From the NCBI RefSeq assembly GCF_000321225.1, contig NW_004450465.1, forward strand, positions 2,628,215 through 2,692,214: a DNA stretch of 64,000 nucleotides. The letters run 5' to 3'. Origin of the DNA: Odobenus rosmarus divergens. Taxonomy: Eukaryota > Chordata > Mammalia > Carnivora > Odobenidae. Position numbers and translations under genes: made by a program. Below are positions 10,392 to 22,222 of this stretch, one piece after another (positions within the stretch are counted from its first letter, which is position 1; each line of letters starts with the position of its first letter). The notes beneath the pieces were generated by a model. It was not told the DNA's origin, searched no databases, and was given only the letters and a program-made list of their open reading frames with translations.

Positions 10392-11800
10392 AGGGGTAAA
10401 CAAAAACCTTTATTTTTATTTTATTTTTTTTTTTCAGTTTTCTTGCAAACATGGGTGCCATGGCTCAGCATTCTGGCCAAGGAGATATACAAGCAGGAAT
10501 TCCTTGCTTGACCATTTGCTAAAACTCTCTAGAAGAGGTCAGAATTAGCTCCCATGTGCCTTTTGCTCTTTGCCCTTTCCTTTCATCCTGCCTGGAATGG
10601 CAATATAAATCTGACAATAGAGTAGCCAACCTGGGGCCATGAAGCAACAGCCAAGGATGGCCAAGTGGAAAGACAAGAGATCTGATGGCATCAGAGCCAC
10701 TGTACCAACCTGGGGCCACCTAACTCCAGGTGCTTTTAGGTGAGAAAAACAAAACATTTAATGTGGTTAGCTACTTTTTTCCCTTTTAAGTTTCTATCTC
10801 TCATAGCTGAATGCAATTCCTAAATGATATCACAGATATTTAGTACCTACATATTTTTAACCTAATGAAAAAGAGAGTCATGCTATATTGGGTACAGGTG
10901 TAAGATCTAATTGGAAATTATATGGAACATGAATTTATTTACTCCCAAACATCTGCTTAGCTACGCAGTTACCACCTTCTCATTTGTGAGCACATTTTAA
11001 ATGAGATAATTAAACAGAGAGATACTGACTTTTTATTTAAAATGGGCAATGATGCCTACAAATGCACTTATTCAAGAAAATTTCAAAGGAAGTATAACTT
11101 GGCAGCCAGAACATTTAGAGGTAAGAAGTCTACCGCGGTGATCATTGGAGTAAGTTTCAGAGTAGCATCCTGCGATTCCTTGTAAATTTCCTTGTAAATT
11201 ATCACATATAGGCTACCCAGGGCCTGACCTCTGGCTCATTAGCCTTTGTGGTCTGTGGACCAGCTGTGGGTCTGCAGTTATCAATTAGTGAAGAGATAGG
11301 GAGATAAGGAACCTGTCACCAAATGTAGAAGAACTACATCACTGAGCACGCTGTTTCGTTCAGCTTACTTCCTTTACTCATTTTTTTGGTGGCAAGACTT
11401 CTCGATGAAGGAAGCAGCACGTTGGTTTATATTCTGGTGCTAGCTCCACATCTCATTGCAGGTTGGCAGTGTGAGTAGCACGGAAAAGGAGATGGACAAC
11501 TGGGGGATAATCAGCTAATCAGGATGGGAGATAAGGCTGTGTGTGTCCATCCTCTGTGACTCACCAGGATGCGAGTCCAATTAAAATCATACTTATATTA
11601 GGTCCAGACTGTGATGACTTTGAACCCCAACTATCTGCATAAGAACTTGGTCATGCTTCTGAGAGTCTCTAGAAAACTGTCTCATACTTGTTCAGGAAAA
11701 ATTTACTCCAGTTCTTTCACTTTGGTCTGCTAGCCAAGTCATCCCAGCATGGCCTCTGTTGCTGATATTTCAGTGACAAGACTGAAGTGCTCTATTATTT
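10392..11800. other. Mostly unassigned; possible old interspersed repeat at 10500-10760
   Basis: The part with GGGGCCATGAAGCAACAGCC and a closing GTGAGAAAAACAAAACATTT resembles the 3' end of an old, common mammalian repeat that I cannot name. The remainder to 11800 shows no gene or repeat that I can support. Confidence 0.35.
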
Positions 11801-12330
11801 AAGATACATTTGGCTGCAAGGAACGGAATACTCTCCTTTATCTTTACGCACTATATCTTTAGTAATACAGACATTTAATTTTTTCACATAACAGAAAGTC
11901 TGGAGGAAAGCAATTCTAGGTTTGAAATTGACTCAACAGTTATCTGTAACTCAGGCTTTTTGCATCTTTCTCCTGTGTCATCAGCATGTTGACTTCTTGC
12001 CTTGGATAAGTCACTTAATGGCTACAAGGGGGACTTCACAATTCTAGACATCATGGTCTAAAGCTGGAGCTTTCTTTCCTTTTATTCAAACAAGAGAACC
12101 CTTTCCAGGAGCAGCAGATGTCACCCCCCCCACCCCCAACCACACACACCCAGAAGATTCCCTGTTACATCTCATTGGTCAGAATGAGGTCTCAGGAACT
12201 GCCCTACCTTCAAAGGAGTCTGAGAAAGTGATCGCCTGGGAAAGGGCAACAGGAGAAATATAACTGGCTTAGTCAATTAGGATTTATCTCCTTGGGTTCC
12301 ACTTATTGATACCCCAAATTAGTTCAAGGT
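11800..12330 (-). repeat. Probable old interspersed repeat, antisense, family not assigned
   Basis: Begins with GGCTGCAAGGAACGGAATACTC-type text and continues through an AACAGAAAGTCTGGAGG block, matching a common mammalian repeat known to me only by its text (gctgcaagtaacagaa...). Contains a C-rich/CA-rich patch at 12124-12150. Ends are approximate. Confidence 0.4.
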
Positions 12331-13141
12331 TCTGTTGGCAGAGAAGAAGGGAGGGTGCTTCTGTTGTGTAGTTATCTAGCAGTATTTTCCAGGGATACTG
12401 TCTCCCCAAAGCCATCTTTCCTGATGGGCCAGAGCAGTGTTAATGACAGTAAAGAGAACTAGGCTTCAAAGCGGCTCAATCCAGATCCAGAGTCTCAGAA
12501 CTTCTCTCCTGCAAAGAGCTGCTTTAGCTTCTAACACTTAGTTTCTGAGCTCCTGATGGCATCTTCCTAACACACGCTCACATCCTCCCAAGACAGTGAG
12601 CCACAGTTTTCCAGCAATGGATCCATTTCAAATGCACACTTGGAAAGAAAATATTCTCTCAATGGAGCATCATTCTACTGAGCTGTAACTGCTGACCACA
12701 CAGATATTATCATCCACTGTAGCTTGAGGCCCTAACCACTTGGAGCCAGGATCAAACTTTTTTTTTTTTTTTTTGTGGTCTTTACATTTGTAAATGTACC
12801 ATCCAGGTATTTTTTTCCATAGCAAAGAAAAGTGTGTGCAACTCCTTACTTCTTGTATAACACCAAACTGTGAGATGCTTTGACTTGGCAGTTTTCCAGT
12901 TCCCATACTTAATGTCAAGGTTTGAATAGACTCAAGTTTCAGCCAGGATTCATGTACTTTCTCTAACCATCCCCTCCTTACAGCAGTTTCTGGAAAAAGA
13001 AACTGCTCTCAGTCAACTGGCCTAGGAATGAGATTTCAACCCTGAGATGGTGGCAACAAGTTACTTCCTTTTCTTCATCACCTATTTAGTGATCCTTGTA
13101 ATTAAATAATGCAAAGGAGTCTATGATACATATAAAAACAA
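12331..13141. other. Unassigned non-coding stretch
   Basis: No recognised repeat apart from a T17-like run near 12758-12774. The 82-residue minus-strand frame at 12670-12918 runs through that poly-T (poly-lysine) and is not credible as a gene. Confidence 0.45.
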
Positions 13142-13159
13142 TTGATAGAATTCTATCAA
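13142..13159. repeat. Perfect 18-bp palindrome
   Basis: ttgatagaattctatcaa equals its own reverse complement, with no spacer. A short GT run follows at about 13168-13182. Confidence 0.95.
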
Positions 13160-14427
13160 GTGTAATGATGTGTGTGTGTGTGTTTATGTTGTGTGTATTA
13201 ATCAAAATGAGCTGGATGATTTAGGAAGACTTTAAACAAGAAGTAGAGTTAGAACTATGGGTAGGTTTTAGCCAATGGAGGCAAAAAAAGGAGTGGGCTT
13301 TCCTGGGTGAGGGGTGTTTAATATTAATGTGCCTCAAGGTAGGGAGGTTAGGGTTGTCAGCAAAAGGAGTATGGTTATATTCCCAAGTGTACACGTAGGT
13401 TAGATAAATCCATGAATAATCTATCTATATTATTTGAAGCTTTCTGTTTTCTGTTTATATTGACTATTGGGGTGATTATGGTGTGTTTCCTAAGAATACC
13501 TTGAGCTCCCATGTTCAACCATTTCTTTTCTTCCACTCAGTTTCCTCATGCAATCTTGACCTTGATCTAGCTGCTTCCAAAACAACAAATTCTGAATTTA
13601 AGTGAGTACAAGTCAGAAGTTTTGCAAGATCTGTAGTCTTTCACATTATTGTTCATCCCAGTGACAGAAAATGGGGATATAACCTGTAGTCTCTTGAACT
13701 ATCTCCAACTGTTACCCCTGCCTTGTAGTAATAGGAAAATGTTAGCACCTTCTGATCTTTTCCATGCATAAGTTCTGGATATAATTCTCCAAAATGTACT
13801 ATTATTATTATTTTATTTATTTAGCACAAATTCTTAAACATCTGTTCCTTTTAATTGAGAGAGGAGTAAAACAAATGGGTTAATTATTATGGGCATGAGA
13901 ATTAGTTTTCCACCTTTCCATTTTCTTTTTCAGAAAAATTTGACAATATGCTTGAAGACATTCAACCTTTGTCTTCTGATGAAAGGCAGTTTCTGGCTTC
14001 TACTGGCTAGGTTTAATCTCGTTAGAGAATTTAGAAAATTGGATTTCACGTGTCAGCAAAACTTTTTGTTCCTTAAAGCATTTGAAAAACCGGCAAGGGT
14101 GGGGTGAGGGTGTAGAATCAGAAAATGGGAGAGGATATATGGATCCTGAAACAGGGCTTGAGAAATCTTCTTTATTCACACAAGACCAAATGTGTATTTA
14201 CTGAAAACAACACATGGAGAGGATGGGGAGCTGGAACTTGCTTTGTTAAGCTAAAGCTTGGGAAATATTGTAATTGAAGATCCACCTGGTGTGTTCAAAG
14301 CAGATTATAAAGCCTGTTGAGCAGCAACCAATTTCCCTGGAGATCAGTTTGTACCTATGAACATAGCTGGGTTGGCCCTGTGGTACTCAGATCAAATCAA
14401 ACCACAATTTTGGTTTCACCCATGTCT
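13160..14427. other. Unassigned non-coding stretch
   Basis: Apart from the short GT run, no repeat or RNA gene is recognised. The 72-residue frame at 13889-14107 has no recognisable feature. Confidence 0.45.
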
Positions 14428-14475
14428 CTCTCTTCTCTCTCTCTCTCTCATACATACACACACACACACACACAT
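14428..14475. repeat. (TC)n followed by (CA)n microsatellite
   Basis: A CT-rich run grades into about ten CA units just before the LTR at 14501. Confidence 0.9.
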
Positions 14476-14500
14476 AAAGTTTACATGGGAATGGGTATTT

Positions 14501-14956
14501 TGGTAGGTTGAATAATGGTCCCAAATATGTTCATATTCTAATTCCTGAAATCCTTGAGTGTTACTTTATATGGCAAAAGAGACTTGCAGATGTGATTAAC
14601 TTAAAGGTCTTGAGATGGGGAGGATACCCTTGATTATCAATACTCATGCCTAAATGCAACTGCAAGTATTCTTATAAAAGGGAGGCAGGGGAAGATTTGG
14701 CCATGGAGGCCGAGGTTGTACTGATGCAGTCATAAGCCAAGGAATGTGAGCAGCCACCAGGAACTGGAAGAGGCAAGTACTGGATTCTCCCTTAGAGCCG
14801 CTGGAGGGAGTAGGGGCCTGCTGACACCTTGGTTTTGGCCCAGGGAAGCTGATTTTGGACTTCTGGCTTCCAGAACTGTGAGAGGATACATTTCTGTTGT
14901 TTTAAGACATCAAGTTTGCGGCAATTTGTTCCAGCAGCAAAAGGACATGAGTACAG
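14501..14956 (+). mobile_element. MLT1D-like LTR, sense
   Basis: Starts TGGTAGGTTGAATAATGG and ends ATGAGTACA. Contains TATGGCAAAAGAGACTT, CTTGAGATGGGGAGGATA, GGATTCTCCCTTAGAGCC and TTTCTGTTGTTTTAAGACA in consensus order. The same family, in the same orientation, as the outer element at 6356-7326. Confidence 0.85.
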
Positions 14957-15364
14957 ATATGTAGTGGAGTGATATCTTAGATATCCGAATCTAAGGCAAA
15001 AATCATATACAGATAGATTGTTGATCCCTGCAGATCACTTAAGAACATAGCACATTGGAGAACAATATAGCAAGTTTTGTCCCCAGCATGCACTGGAACA
15101 GAAGGTTCTTCTCGACTTGAGGTGCCAGATGAAGTAGTTGGCTTGTGTTTAGAGGCTATGATCTGGGGAAAATATTTATCTTTCAACTTTAGACTCCTCA
15201 CAAAAGTACCTGGCAACCAAGATGGCAGATGCATCTCTCCCATCTCACTCTCAGTCATGGCTCTTTGAATGGAACAATGGACGACATCGCTCATGTGATT
15301 CAAATTGCTCTTTCTTTCTCTACCAAGGTTGAATTTGTTTAAGATAAATAACAAGAGCTAGCCA
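14957..15364. other. Unassigned non-coding stretch
   Basis: Overlapping chance frames occur on both strands (125 residues minus at 14977-15354, 63 residues plus at 15077-15268). Neither has a domain I recognise. Confidence 0.4.
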
Positions 15365-15465
15365 GTGTAAAGATTCCCTACCTGCCAGATTCTTTTCTAA
15401 TTGCTTAAATTAACTCATTTCAAGCCATAAGCTGAGGTGCAGAGAGGCTAATAACTTGACTAAAG
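15365..15465 (-). repeat. MIR fragment, antisense
   Basis: Contains TTAACTCATTT followed by AAGCTGAGGTGCAGAGAGG and TAATAACTTGACTAAAG, a decayed form of the antisense MIR core. Confidence 0.55.
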
Positions 15466-16468
15466 TGGATTTTTCTTATTTATTATTTGTTTGTTTGTTT
15501 AAATAACCTTCCACTGCAAAATTGAAGATGTTTGAAAATCCCAACTTTTTGTCCCATAAGGCTTCCTTGGGGAGCTGCCTAATAAAGATGTGATTCTCAA
15601 TTTCAGAACCTGTGGACCCTTTAAAAATGGGCTACTCCAGAAGGAAGCTCCCCTCTTGTTTTATGTGGACTTTCTCATCTACTCTCCATTCAGCTTGAAA
15701 GGCAAAGATGTTCTTAGAAAACTTTTCCCTTCTTTGCTATTAACTTGAAGATATTCTGCTATTTTCCAAACATTTATTTTCATAATTCAGGCTGATACTG
15801 CTAAATTAATATACACATTATTCCCAAATTCTTTTTCCACATATCCACAGCCATGTGGATATCAAAGCTAATCCATTCTGTGCTCCCTTTACTTAGTTTT
15901 AGTCCATTTAAAAAAATTGCCTATTTTAATTTGTCTTTCATATAATGCATTTGAAATAAATCCTTTTCCCTTCTTAACCATAGAACATTTTCTTGGGTTC
16001 GGTGAAATTGCTGCAATTTTATACAATCTTCAATAACTCTCTTACTAGAAGAGCTAGATGTAAGCTTCAGCTGCAGCTTAAAGCTGCCATAAAGCTTTGT
16101 CTCTACCAGTTAAATAGCCAGACTGCAGGACACTTGATGGGATTCTTCAGGTCTCCTGAATGACTAAGTGCTGTTGCTGCATAGTTGACGGCCACCCAAT
16201 GATTCAGAGAGAGTGAAAAAAGGAGTGAATTGGTGGCAGCCAATTCGGTCACAGGGCACGCAGGGGAGATCCAAGAATGATTCTGTAGATTTGAAATCAC
16301 CTGCTTCATTACTGTGCACCCCACTTGTCTCACTGATTGTTTAAAAAGTAGAGACTTCTTTTTCTGGCTTTTTATCCGGACAACTTGGCAGTCCATGGCA
16401 GTATTGTCTCTCTTTCTGAGATGTTTCTCCTTTTCTTCGCTATAGCAAAAATCTGGTTCTCTCTTAAC
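15466..16468. other. Unassigned non-coding stretch, includes donor of the gap-edge copy
   Basis: No recognised element. Bases 16400-16433 are repeated exactly at 21633-21666, at the left edge of the assembly gap. Confidence 0.5.
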
Positions 16469-16480
16469 GACACTGATTCT

Positions 16481-16669
16481 TGGGCGCCTGGGTGGCTCAG
16501 ATGGTTAAGCGTCTGCCTTCGGCTCAGGTCATGATCCCAGGGTCCTGGGATCAAGTCCCGCATCGGGCTCCCTGCTCCTTGGGAGCCTGCTTCTCCCTCT
16601 GCCTCTCTCTCTCTCTGTCTCTGTCTCTCATGAATAAATAAAAAAAATCTTTAAAAAAAAAAAAAAAAG
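16481..16669 (+). mobile_element. CanSINE, sense
   Basis: Near-consensus full-length copy: intact tRNA-like head, CT-rich middle, ATGAATAAATAAA and a long A tail. The duplication gacactgattct lies at 16469-16480 and 16670-16681. Young by sequence. Confidence 0.96.
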
Positions 16670-17085
16670 GACACTGATTCTCCTGCATCCCTTTTGGGTT
16701 TATTTTCCTGCTCTCCATATACCTTAGGTTTGTCAAGAAGGACGATGCAGTTCTTACACTGTTGCTGTTCTACCCAGATTCCCCTTCCTCTAGGTACTCA
16801 TCCCATCTGCTGGCTGCTCTAAGTGGGGGCTGCTGACTACTCAAAGCTGTTCCTTCTCCGTAGCAACCTCTCTCTAGACATGTCTCCTGAGGCAAGGGAA
16901 ACAAAAGCAAAAAATAACCTATTAGGACTACACCAAAATACAAAGCTTCTGCACAGCAAAGGAAGAAAATCAGCAAATCGAAAAGGTGAGCTACCGAATG
17001 GGAGAAGATATTTGCAAATGATATATCTGATAAGGTTAGTATCCAAAATGCATAAAGAACTTATATAACTCAAAACAAAAAAATA

Positions 17086-17290
17086 GGGGCACCTGGGTGG
17101 TGCATCAACCTTAGTTGGGTGTCCAACTCTTGGTTTCGGCTCAGGTCATGATTTCAGGGTTGTGAGATTGAGCCCTGTGGTGGGCTCCGCACTTAGCTCA
17201 GGGTCTGCTTGAGACTTTCCTCCTCCCTCTGCCCCTGCCCCCCCCACCCCGCCATGTGCTCTCTCTCTAAAATAAATAAATCATTCTTTA
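17086..17290 (+). mobile_element. CanSINE, sense, nested in L1
   Basis: Starts ggggcacctgggtgg, with a modified A-box region, C-rich middle and AAATAAATAAATCATTCTTT end. It lies in an A-rich part of the L1; adenine-rich flanks (aaacaaaaaaata-like) on both sides serve as the duplication. Confidence 0.88.
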
Positions 17291-17483
17291 AACAAAAAAA
17301 CAAATAATCTAATTAAACAATGGGTAGAAGACACAGACATTTCTCCAAAGAAGACATACAGGTGGCCAACAAACACATGAAAATTTGCTCAACTTCACTA
17401 ATCATCAGGGAATTGCAAATCAAACCACAACAAGTTATCACGTCACTCCTGTCAGGAAGACTAAAATCAAAACATAAGATACT

Positions 17484-17641
17484 GGGACACCTTTAGTGTC
17501 TACCTTCGGCTCAGGTCATGATCCCAGGGTCCTGGGATTGAGCCCCCGCCGACCTTCCTACTCAGCAGGGAGCCTGCTTCTCTCTCTCTCTCTCTCTCTC
17601 CCTACCTCTCCTTGTGCCCTCTATCACTGTGTCAAATAAAA
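17484..17641 (+). mobile_element. CanSINE, sense, nested in L1, with internal deletion
   Basis: Starts gggacacc but skips the A-box region (ggtggctcag... missing), then resumes at ctaccttcggctcaggtcat and runs to a (TC)n middle and AAATAAAAAAC end. A pol III promoter without an A box would be inactive. Confidence 0.85.
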
Positions 17642-18220
17642 AACCATTAGAAACAACAAGTGTTGGTGAGGATGTGGAGAAAAAGGAACACTCCTGCACT
17701 ATTGGTGGGAATATAAACTGGTGCAACCACTGTGGAAAACAGTATGGAGGTTCCTCAAAAAATTAGAAATAGAATGACCATATGATTCAGTAATTTCACT
17801 ACTGGACATTTACACAAAGAATACAAAAACACTAATTCGAAAAGATATATGCACCCCTATGTTTATTGCAGCATTATTTACAATAGCCAAATTATGGAAG
17901 CAACCCAAGTGTCCATCAATAGATGAATGGACGAAGAAGATGTGGTGTATATAAAAAATAGAATATAAAAAGAATGAAGTCTTGCTATCCTCAACAACAT
18001 GGATGGATCTAGAGAGTATAATGCTAAGTGAAATAAGTCAGTGAGAGAAAGACAAATATCATATGATCTCATTCATATGTGGAATTTAAGAAATAAAGTG
18101 AATGAAAAAAGAAAAAGAAAAACAAACACACAAAAAACCCAGACTCTTAATAAACTGGTGGTTACCAGAGGGGAGGAGTTGGGTGAAATAGGTGAAGGGG
18201 ATTAAGAGTACACTTGTCTT

Positions 18221-18328
18221 GGGGCACCTGGCTGGCTCAGTTGGTGGTGCATGTGACTCCTGATCTCGACGTTATGAGTTCAAGCCCCATGTTGGGTGTG
18301 GAGATTATAAAGATCTTAAAAAAAAAAA
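18221..18328 (+). mobile_element. Short tRNA-like SINE, sense, nested in L1
   Basis: Head ggggcacctggctggctcag, B-box-like gttcaagccccatgttggg, then directly an A-rich tail with no CT-rich middle. The duplication agtacacttgtctt is at 18207-18220 (with a small offset) and 18329-18342. Confidence 0.93.
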
Positions 18329-18492
18329 AGTACACTTGTCTTGATGAGCACTGAGTAATGTAAAGAATTGTTGAGTCACTATATTGTACAATTGAAACTA
18401 ATATAACACTGCATGTTAATTATACTGGAATTTAAAAATAAAAAATAAAATTTTTTTTAAAAAGCTGTTTCCTTCTGAGAACTGCCCTATGT

Positions 18493-18657
18493 CAGTTGGT
18501 CTCAAAGTGTGGTCCCTGGACTGGCAGCATCACCATCATCTGGTCATTTGTTAAAAATGCAAATTCTCAGGCCCCACCCCTGGCCTATTGAGTGAGAAAC
18601 TTGGGACTGGGGTCCAACCGTCTGTTTCTGAAGCACAGTAATGTTGGTCAACCACTG
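18493..18657 (-). mobile_element. MER5A-like hAT non-autonomous DNA transposon, antisense
   Basis: Runs from cagttggtctcaaagtg to caaccactg, decayed terminal inverted repeats of MER5. The internal AAATGCAAATTCTCAGGCCCC block is characteristic. About 165 bp long, the expected size. Confidence 0.85.
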
Positions 18658-18919
18658 GCTTAGAGTGAATGGAAACCCAGGTCAGAAATGCCCAGGATGA
18701 TATGTCTTCCTTTCAGGGGTTATCTGCACACAAGGGCTGAGTGATTCAGGAAGAACAAAAGGCTGCTAGCCCCTTCCCTTGATAGGGGACAACTTCAGTG
18801 ATGCCATTCAGCCTTCAGAACTTCTTGTGGGATCAGGCTGGGGCTGGAATTGAGCTGAACCTATACCTTTGCCAAACTTGTTCCCTGCTCTATTCTGCAC
18901 CCTCATTCCCTTAAGAGGT

Positions 18920-19125
18920 GTGAGAAGTTGAATTGTGTCCTCCCAAGAGGGAAATGTTGGAGTCCTAACCCCCAGTGTCTCAGAATGTGGACTTATTTGG
19001 AGATAGGGTCATTGCAGATGTAATTAGTTAAGATGAGGTCATACTGGAGTATGGTGGGCCCTTAAGTCTATATGACCGGTGTCTGTGAAGACACAGGGAC
19101 ACAAGGAAAGTGCCCTGTGAAGATG
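18920..19125 (+). mobile_element. MLT1-like LTR, sense, 3'-truncated
   Basis: Contains AGTTGAATTGTGTCCTCCC, CCTAACCCCCAGTGTCTCAG, TTATTTGGAGATAGGGTC, TTAGTTAAGATGAGGTCAT and TATGACCGGTGTC. The expected 3' half does not follow. Confidence 0.82.
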
Positions 19126-20739
19126 GTCTGCTGAGTGTAGGCAGTTTAAGAAGAAGAAAGGCAAGGTTAAGGGTCTGATTAACTGGCCTCACATGCTGCA
19201 GATCCAGAGGATCCAGCTACCTTCGGCTCTGTCATGGCCCCTCACTCTTGTTGCTTTCTACTGCTCACCATTTGTGGGGGTTGTGCCCCTTTCCAAGCTT
19301 TTTCATGGTGTTCCCAAATGGTGCTCAATATACCGAGCTGCCCACAGAAGGAAATCTGATGAAGACAGAGTGGCATTGCTCTCAGAACTCCCTCGAAGGG
19401 AGAAATTTCCAGTTATACCTCTGCTCAAAGTTGGAGTACCTGAATTAGGAAAAGAAATCATTAAACAAGGGATCATGGAAGGACTTTGGCTTCAACTCCT
19501 AAGTGACGCTAAATAACAAGAACTCATGGAAGGTATTAAAGGGAAATTCCTCGTGTTGATTTGTTGGATTTTGGCCTGTCCTTTCTTTTGGAATTTCTCC
19601 AGTGTAAACTTTTAAGTCATTTTCTATTTGTAGAATTCTGTCATAGCTCAGGCTTGGCTTCTCCAACTGGTGCTTTCCTTAGATGAAGCATTCAGTAAGA
19701 TATAACTAAAGAAAATAAACATTCAACTAGAATTACTATAATGTCCTGATAATGAAAGGACAGTTTTAAAAAATGGTGTATATTAAAACTTAAGTTTCCT
19801 AAAGTAGCTTTTCCAAAATAACAAAACATCATTTGCTGAGTAGTGACTGAAGATACACTGACTGGCTCTAGCTCTTTTTTGTTTAATGTGGAATAATTCT
19901 ATATACTTCAAGGCCAATTTTGCTTCACTTAGCTTAATTGTCAGTTAGATGAATGGAAAATAGCATGTTAGTAATTCCAATTTATTTTGCTTTGATATAG
20001 TCAAGATTCATGCAGTGGGGAAAAAAAGGAGGTTAGATTCTGACAACTTTTTTATTATTCATATTTTGCTATAATTGCTAACATTTAACAAACAGTTCAA
20101 CTAAATTACAAATAAAGTACACAGCTGCCATTTCTTCTCGTAAAAGGAAAATGTTAAGTCCAGTATCATTACAGACAATAAAAAAAAAGACATACTTGTA
20201 TGGTTAATTTTTGTATTTTCTGCGAAGAAATACCATATTTGACGAAAACCTTTGTAAATAGGTTTAAGTTGATTGTGTTTTGGTCAAAACTCGTTTCTTA
20301 AATCTCATTGCCCGGCTTTGAATTACTCTTCTTAAAGACAATCTGTTCATACTATTCTCAACAAGACTGATTTTCCAAAAGCCATGAGGGAATCTGGTAG
20401 TTTTGTTTTGTTTTTCATATATAACAAGTGCCATTTGACTGTTCAAAATGGTCTGTGTAGTTGCCTGAGGGGACTGGTGGTCCATAGATCTGCTATTAAT
20501 AAAATAAGCTCAGAATTGTTCATGGTGAGAAGAGATCTTGCAAAACCCATGATCCTATGTGCCACTGATGCTTGGGAACTTCTTTCCCTTTCGAAAGGAA
20601 ATTGTCTTAGAAGTTGGAGGTTGTCTGGGCAACTTCAGTCCTCTTGGACTCTGGGATCACGGTTGAGTTAGGACTTACAGGCAGACATAAATAGGCAGCC
20701 ACCTCTCTGATGTGAGGAATGTGTATATATGTGTGTGAA
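19126..20739. other. Unassigned stretch with several chance open frames
   Basis: The longest frames are 107 residues plus (19193-19516) and 95 residues plus (20384-20671). I recognise no domain, and no splice, start or poly(A) context supports them. The DNA is AT-rich and shows no confident repeat. Confidence 0.4.
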
Positions 20740-21005
20740 CCTCAGTTTTTTCAGTCGCAGAATGGAGGCAAAGCTGCCTACTTCATTGGGTTTTTGATGG
20801 GAATCAAAATAAGGCAATTTTAAGAAGGTACTTTTACCTATGTTAAAGGTGGGAGTGATAGAAAAATGGGAATTGATCAGTGAGGATTATGTTAGTGGTC
20901 TCTGTACATATTTATTCAGTGCCTGGCTCTTCTTAAAATGGAGATAATGATGTTGACCTACTTCAAAAGGTTGATGAGAACAACTAATTACTGTTGGTAA
21001 AACAC
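20740..21005 (+). repeat. Probable MIR fragments, sense
   Basis: Contains AACCTCAGTTTTTTCAG...AGAATGGAGG and later ATTCAGTGCCTGGC and AAATGGAGATAATGATG...ACCTACTTC, which follow MIR text in two diverged pieces. Confidence 0.5.
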
Positions 21006-21584
21006 TTTGAAAACATCCACTGCTATCTATGAAAATGCTAAAGACCGACTTCCTGATGCAGTTGAAAGGATTAATTAGGGAATGTTTGCTTGACCCTTGA
21101 TCCTCTAATGAAAGGTGTTTCTCCTGTTGCTATTTTTGTGTTAACTATTATTTTGTACCATAATTTGCTGGATAGTGTGTGTCATGTTTGGCTGGTTTTT
21201 AAATGTTTCCAGACAGAATTTTGATAATTTTTCTTGGAGAGATCAAATGGATTTCATTTTGTAAAATGCCCAAGGTCATTCAACCAAACTGACCTTTGCT
21301 TATTTTGTGATGTCACTCACAGCTTCCTAGATGTTCTCATTCAAGCCTGTCTTTCATGGTCTCCTTGAAATATTGTGCTTAGTGATGGATTTACAATTCT
21401 CTAACTCCTCTATTTCTCTGGCCATTTTTCCCACCAATTCCAAAAGAATTAAGAAGATTTGGGGGAAAAATGACTATTCAAAAAACTTATTAAGAATTAG
21501 GATTTGCTTAAAAATAAAAGTTGTCACTTCTATTTTCCATACTTAAATTTGTATGTAGGTATCTGTTTCATTCTCTTAGTTTTC

Positions 21585-21633
21585 TTTTTTTTTTTTTAAG
21601 ATTTTATTTGTCAGAGAGAGACACAGTGAGAGA
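21585..21633 (-). mobile_element. CanSINE tail cut off at the assembly gap, antisense
   Basis: T-run followed by AAGATTTTATTTGTCAGAGAGAG, the antisense tail and middle of a CanSINE. It ends abruptly at 21633, where a copy of 16400-16433 begins and then the gap. The rest of the SINE is missing or hidden in the gap. Confidence 0.85.
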
Positions 21634-21666
21634 GTATTGTCTCTCTTTCTGAGATGTTTCTCCTTT

Positions 21667-22222
21667 NNNNNNNNNNNNNNNNNNNNNNNNNNNNNNNNNN
21701 NNNNNNNNNNNNNNNNNNNNNNNNNNNNNNNNNNNNNNNNNNNNNNNNNNNNNNNNNNNNNNNNNNNNNNNNNNNNNNNNNNNNNNNNNNNNNNNNNNNN
21801 NNNNNNNNNNNNNNNNNNNNNNNNNNNNNNNNNNNNNNNNNNNNNNNNNNNNNNNNNNNNNNNNNNNNNNNNNNNNNNNNNNNNNNNNNNNNNNNNNNNN
21901 NNNNNNNNNNNNNNNNNNNNNNNNNNNNNNNNNNNNNNNNNNNNNNNNNNNNNNNNNNNNNNNNNNNNNNNNNNNNNNNNNNNNNNNNNNNNNNNNNNNN
22001 NNNNNNNNNNNNNNNNNNNNNNNNNNNNNNNNNNNNNNNNNNNNNNNNNNNNNNNNNNNNNNNNNNNNNNNNNNNNNNNNNNNNNNNNNNNNNNNNNNNN
22101 NNNNNNNNNNNNNNNNNNNNNNNNNNNNNNNNNNNNNNNNNNNNNNNNNNNNNNNNNNNNNNNNNNNNNNNNNNNNNNNNNNNNNNNNNNNNNNNNNNNN
22201 NNNNNNNNNNNNNNNNNNNNNN
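21667..22222. other. Assembly gap (556 N)
   Basis: A run of N. Both sides are antisense CanSINE sequence, and the left edge carries a 34-base copy of 16400-16433. Open frames predicted across it are artefacts. Confidence 0.99.

Larger units (their letters stand above)
16858..18460 (+). mobile_element. L1 retrotransposon, 5'-truncated, with three nested SINEs
   Basis: The L1 part covers the last portion of ORF2 (from the block ctcctgaggcaagggaaac onward), the 3' UTR and an A-rich tail. It aligns block by block with the second L1 at 53236-54369. The duplication aaagctgttccttct at 16843-16857 recurs with one added T at 18461-18476, which fixes the ends. ORF2 is broken by stops, by SINEs at 17086, 17484 and 18221, and by small deletions. 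It is non-functional. Sense and antisense open frames inside are remnants or chance. Confidence 0.93.

Noticed and set aside
16103..16736. Minus-strand frames of 61-97 residues around the SINE at 16481
   Set aside because: They read the antisense SINE (Arg/Glu repeats from the CT-rich part) and its flanks.
19193..19516. 107-residue open frame
   Set aside because: No recognised domain, no splice or poly(A) context, and it follows an LTR fragment. It could be checked by conservation, but I see no reason to call a gene.
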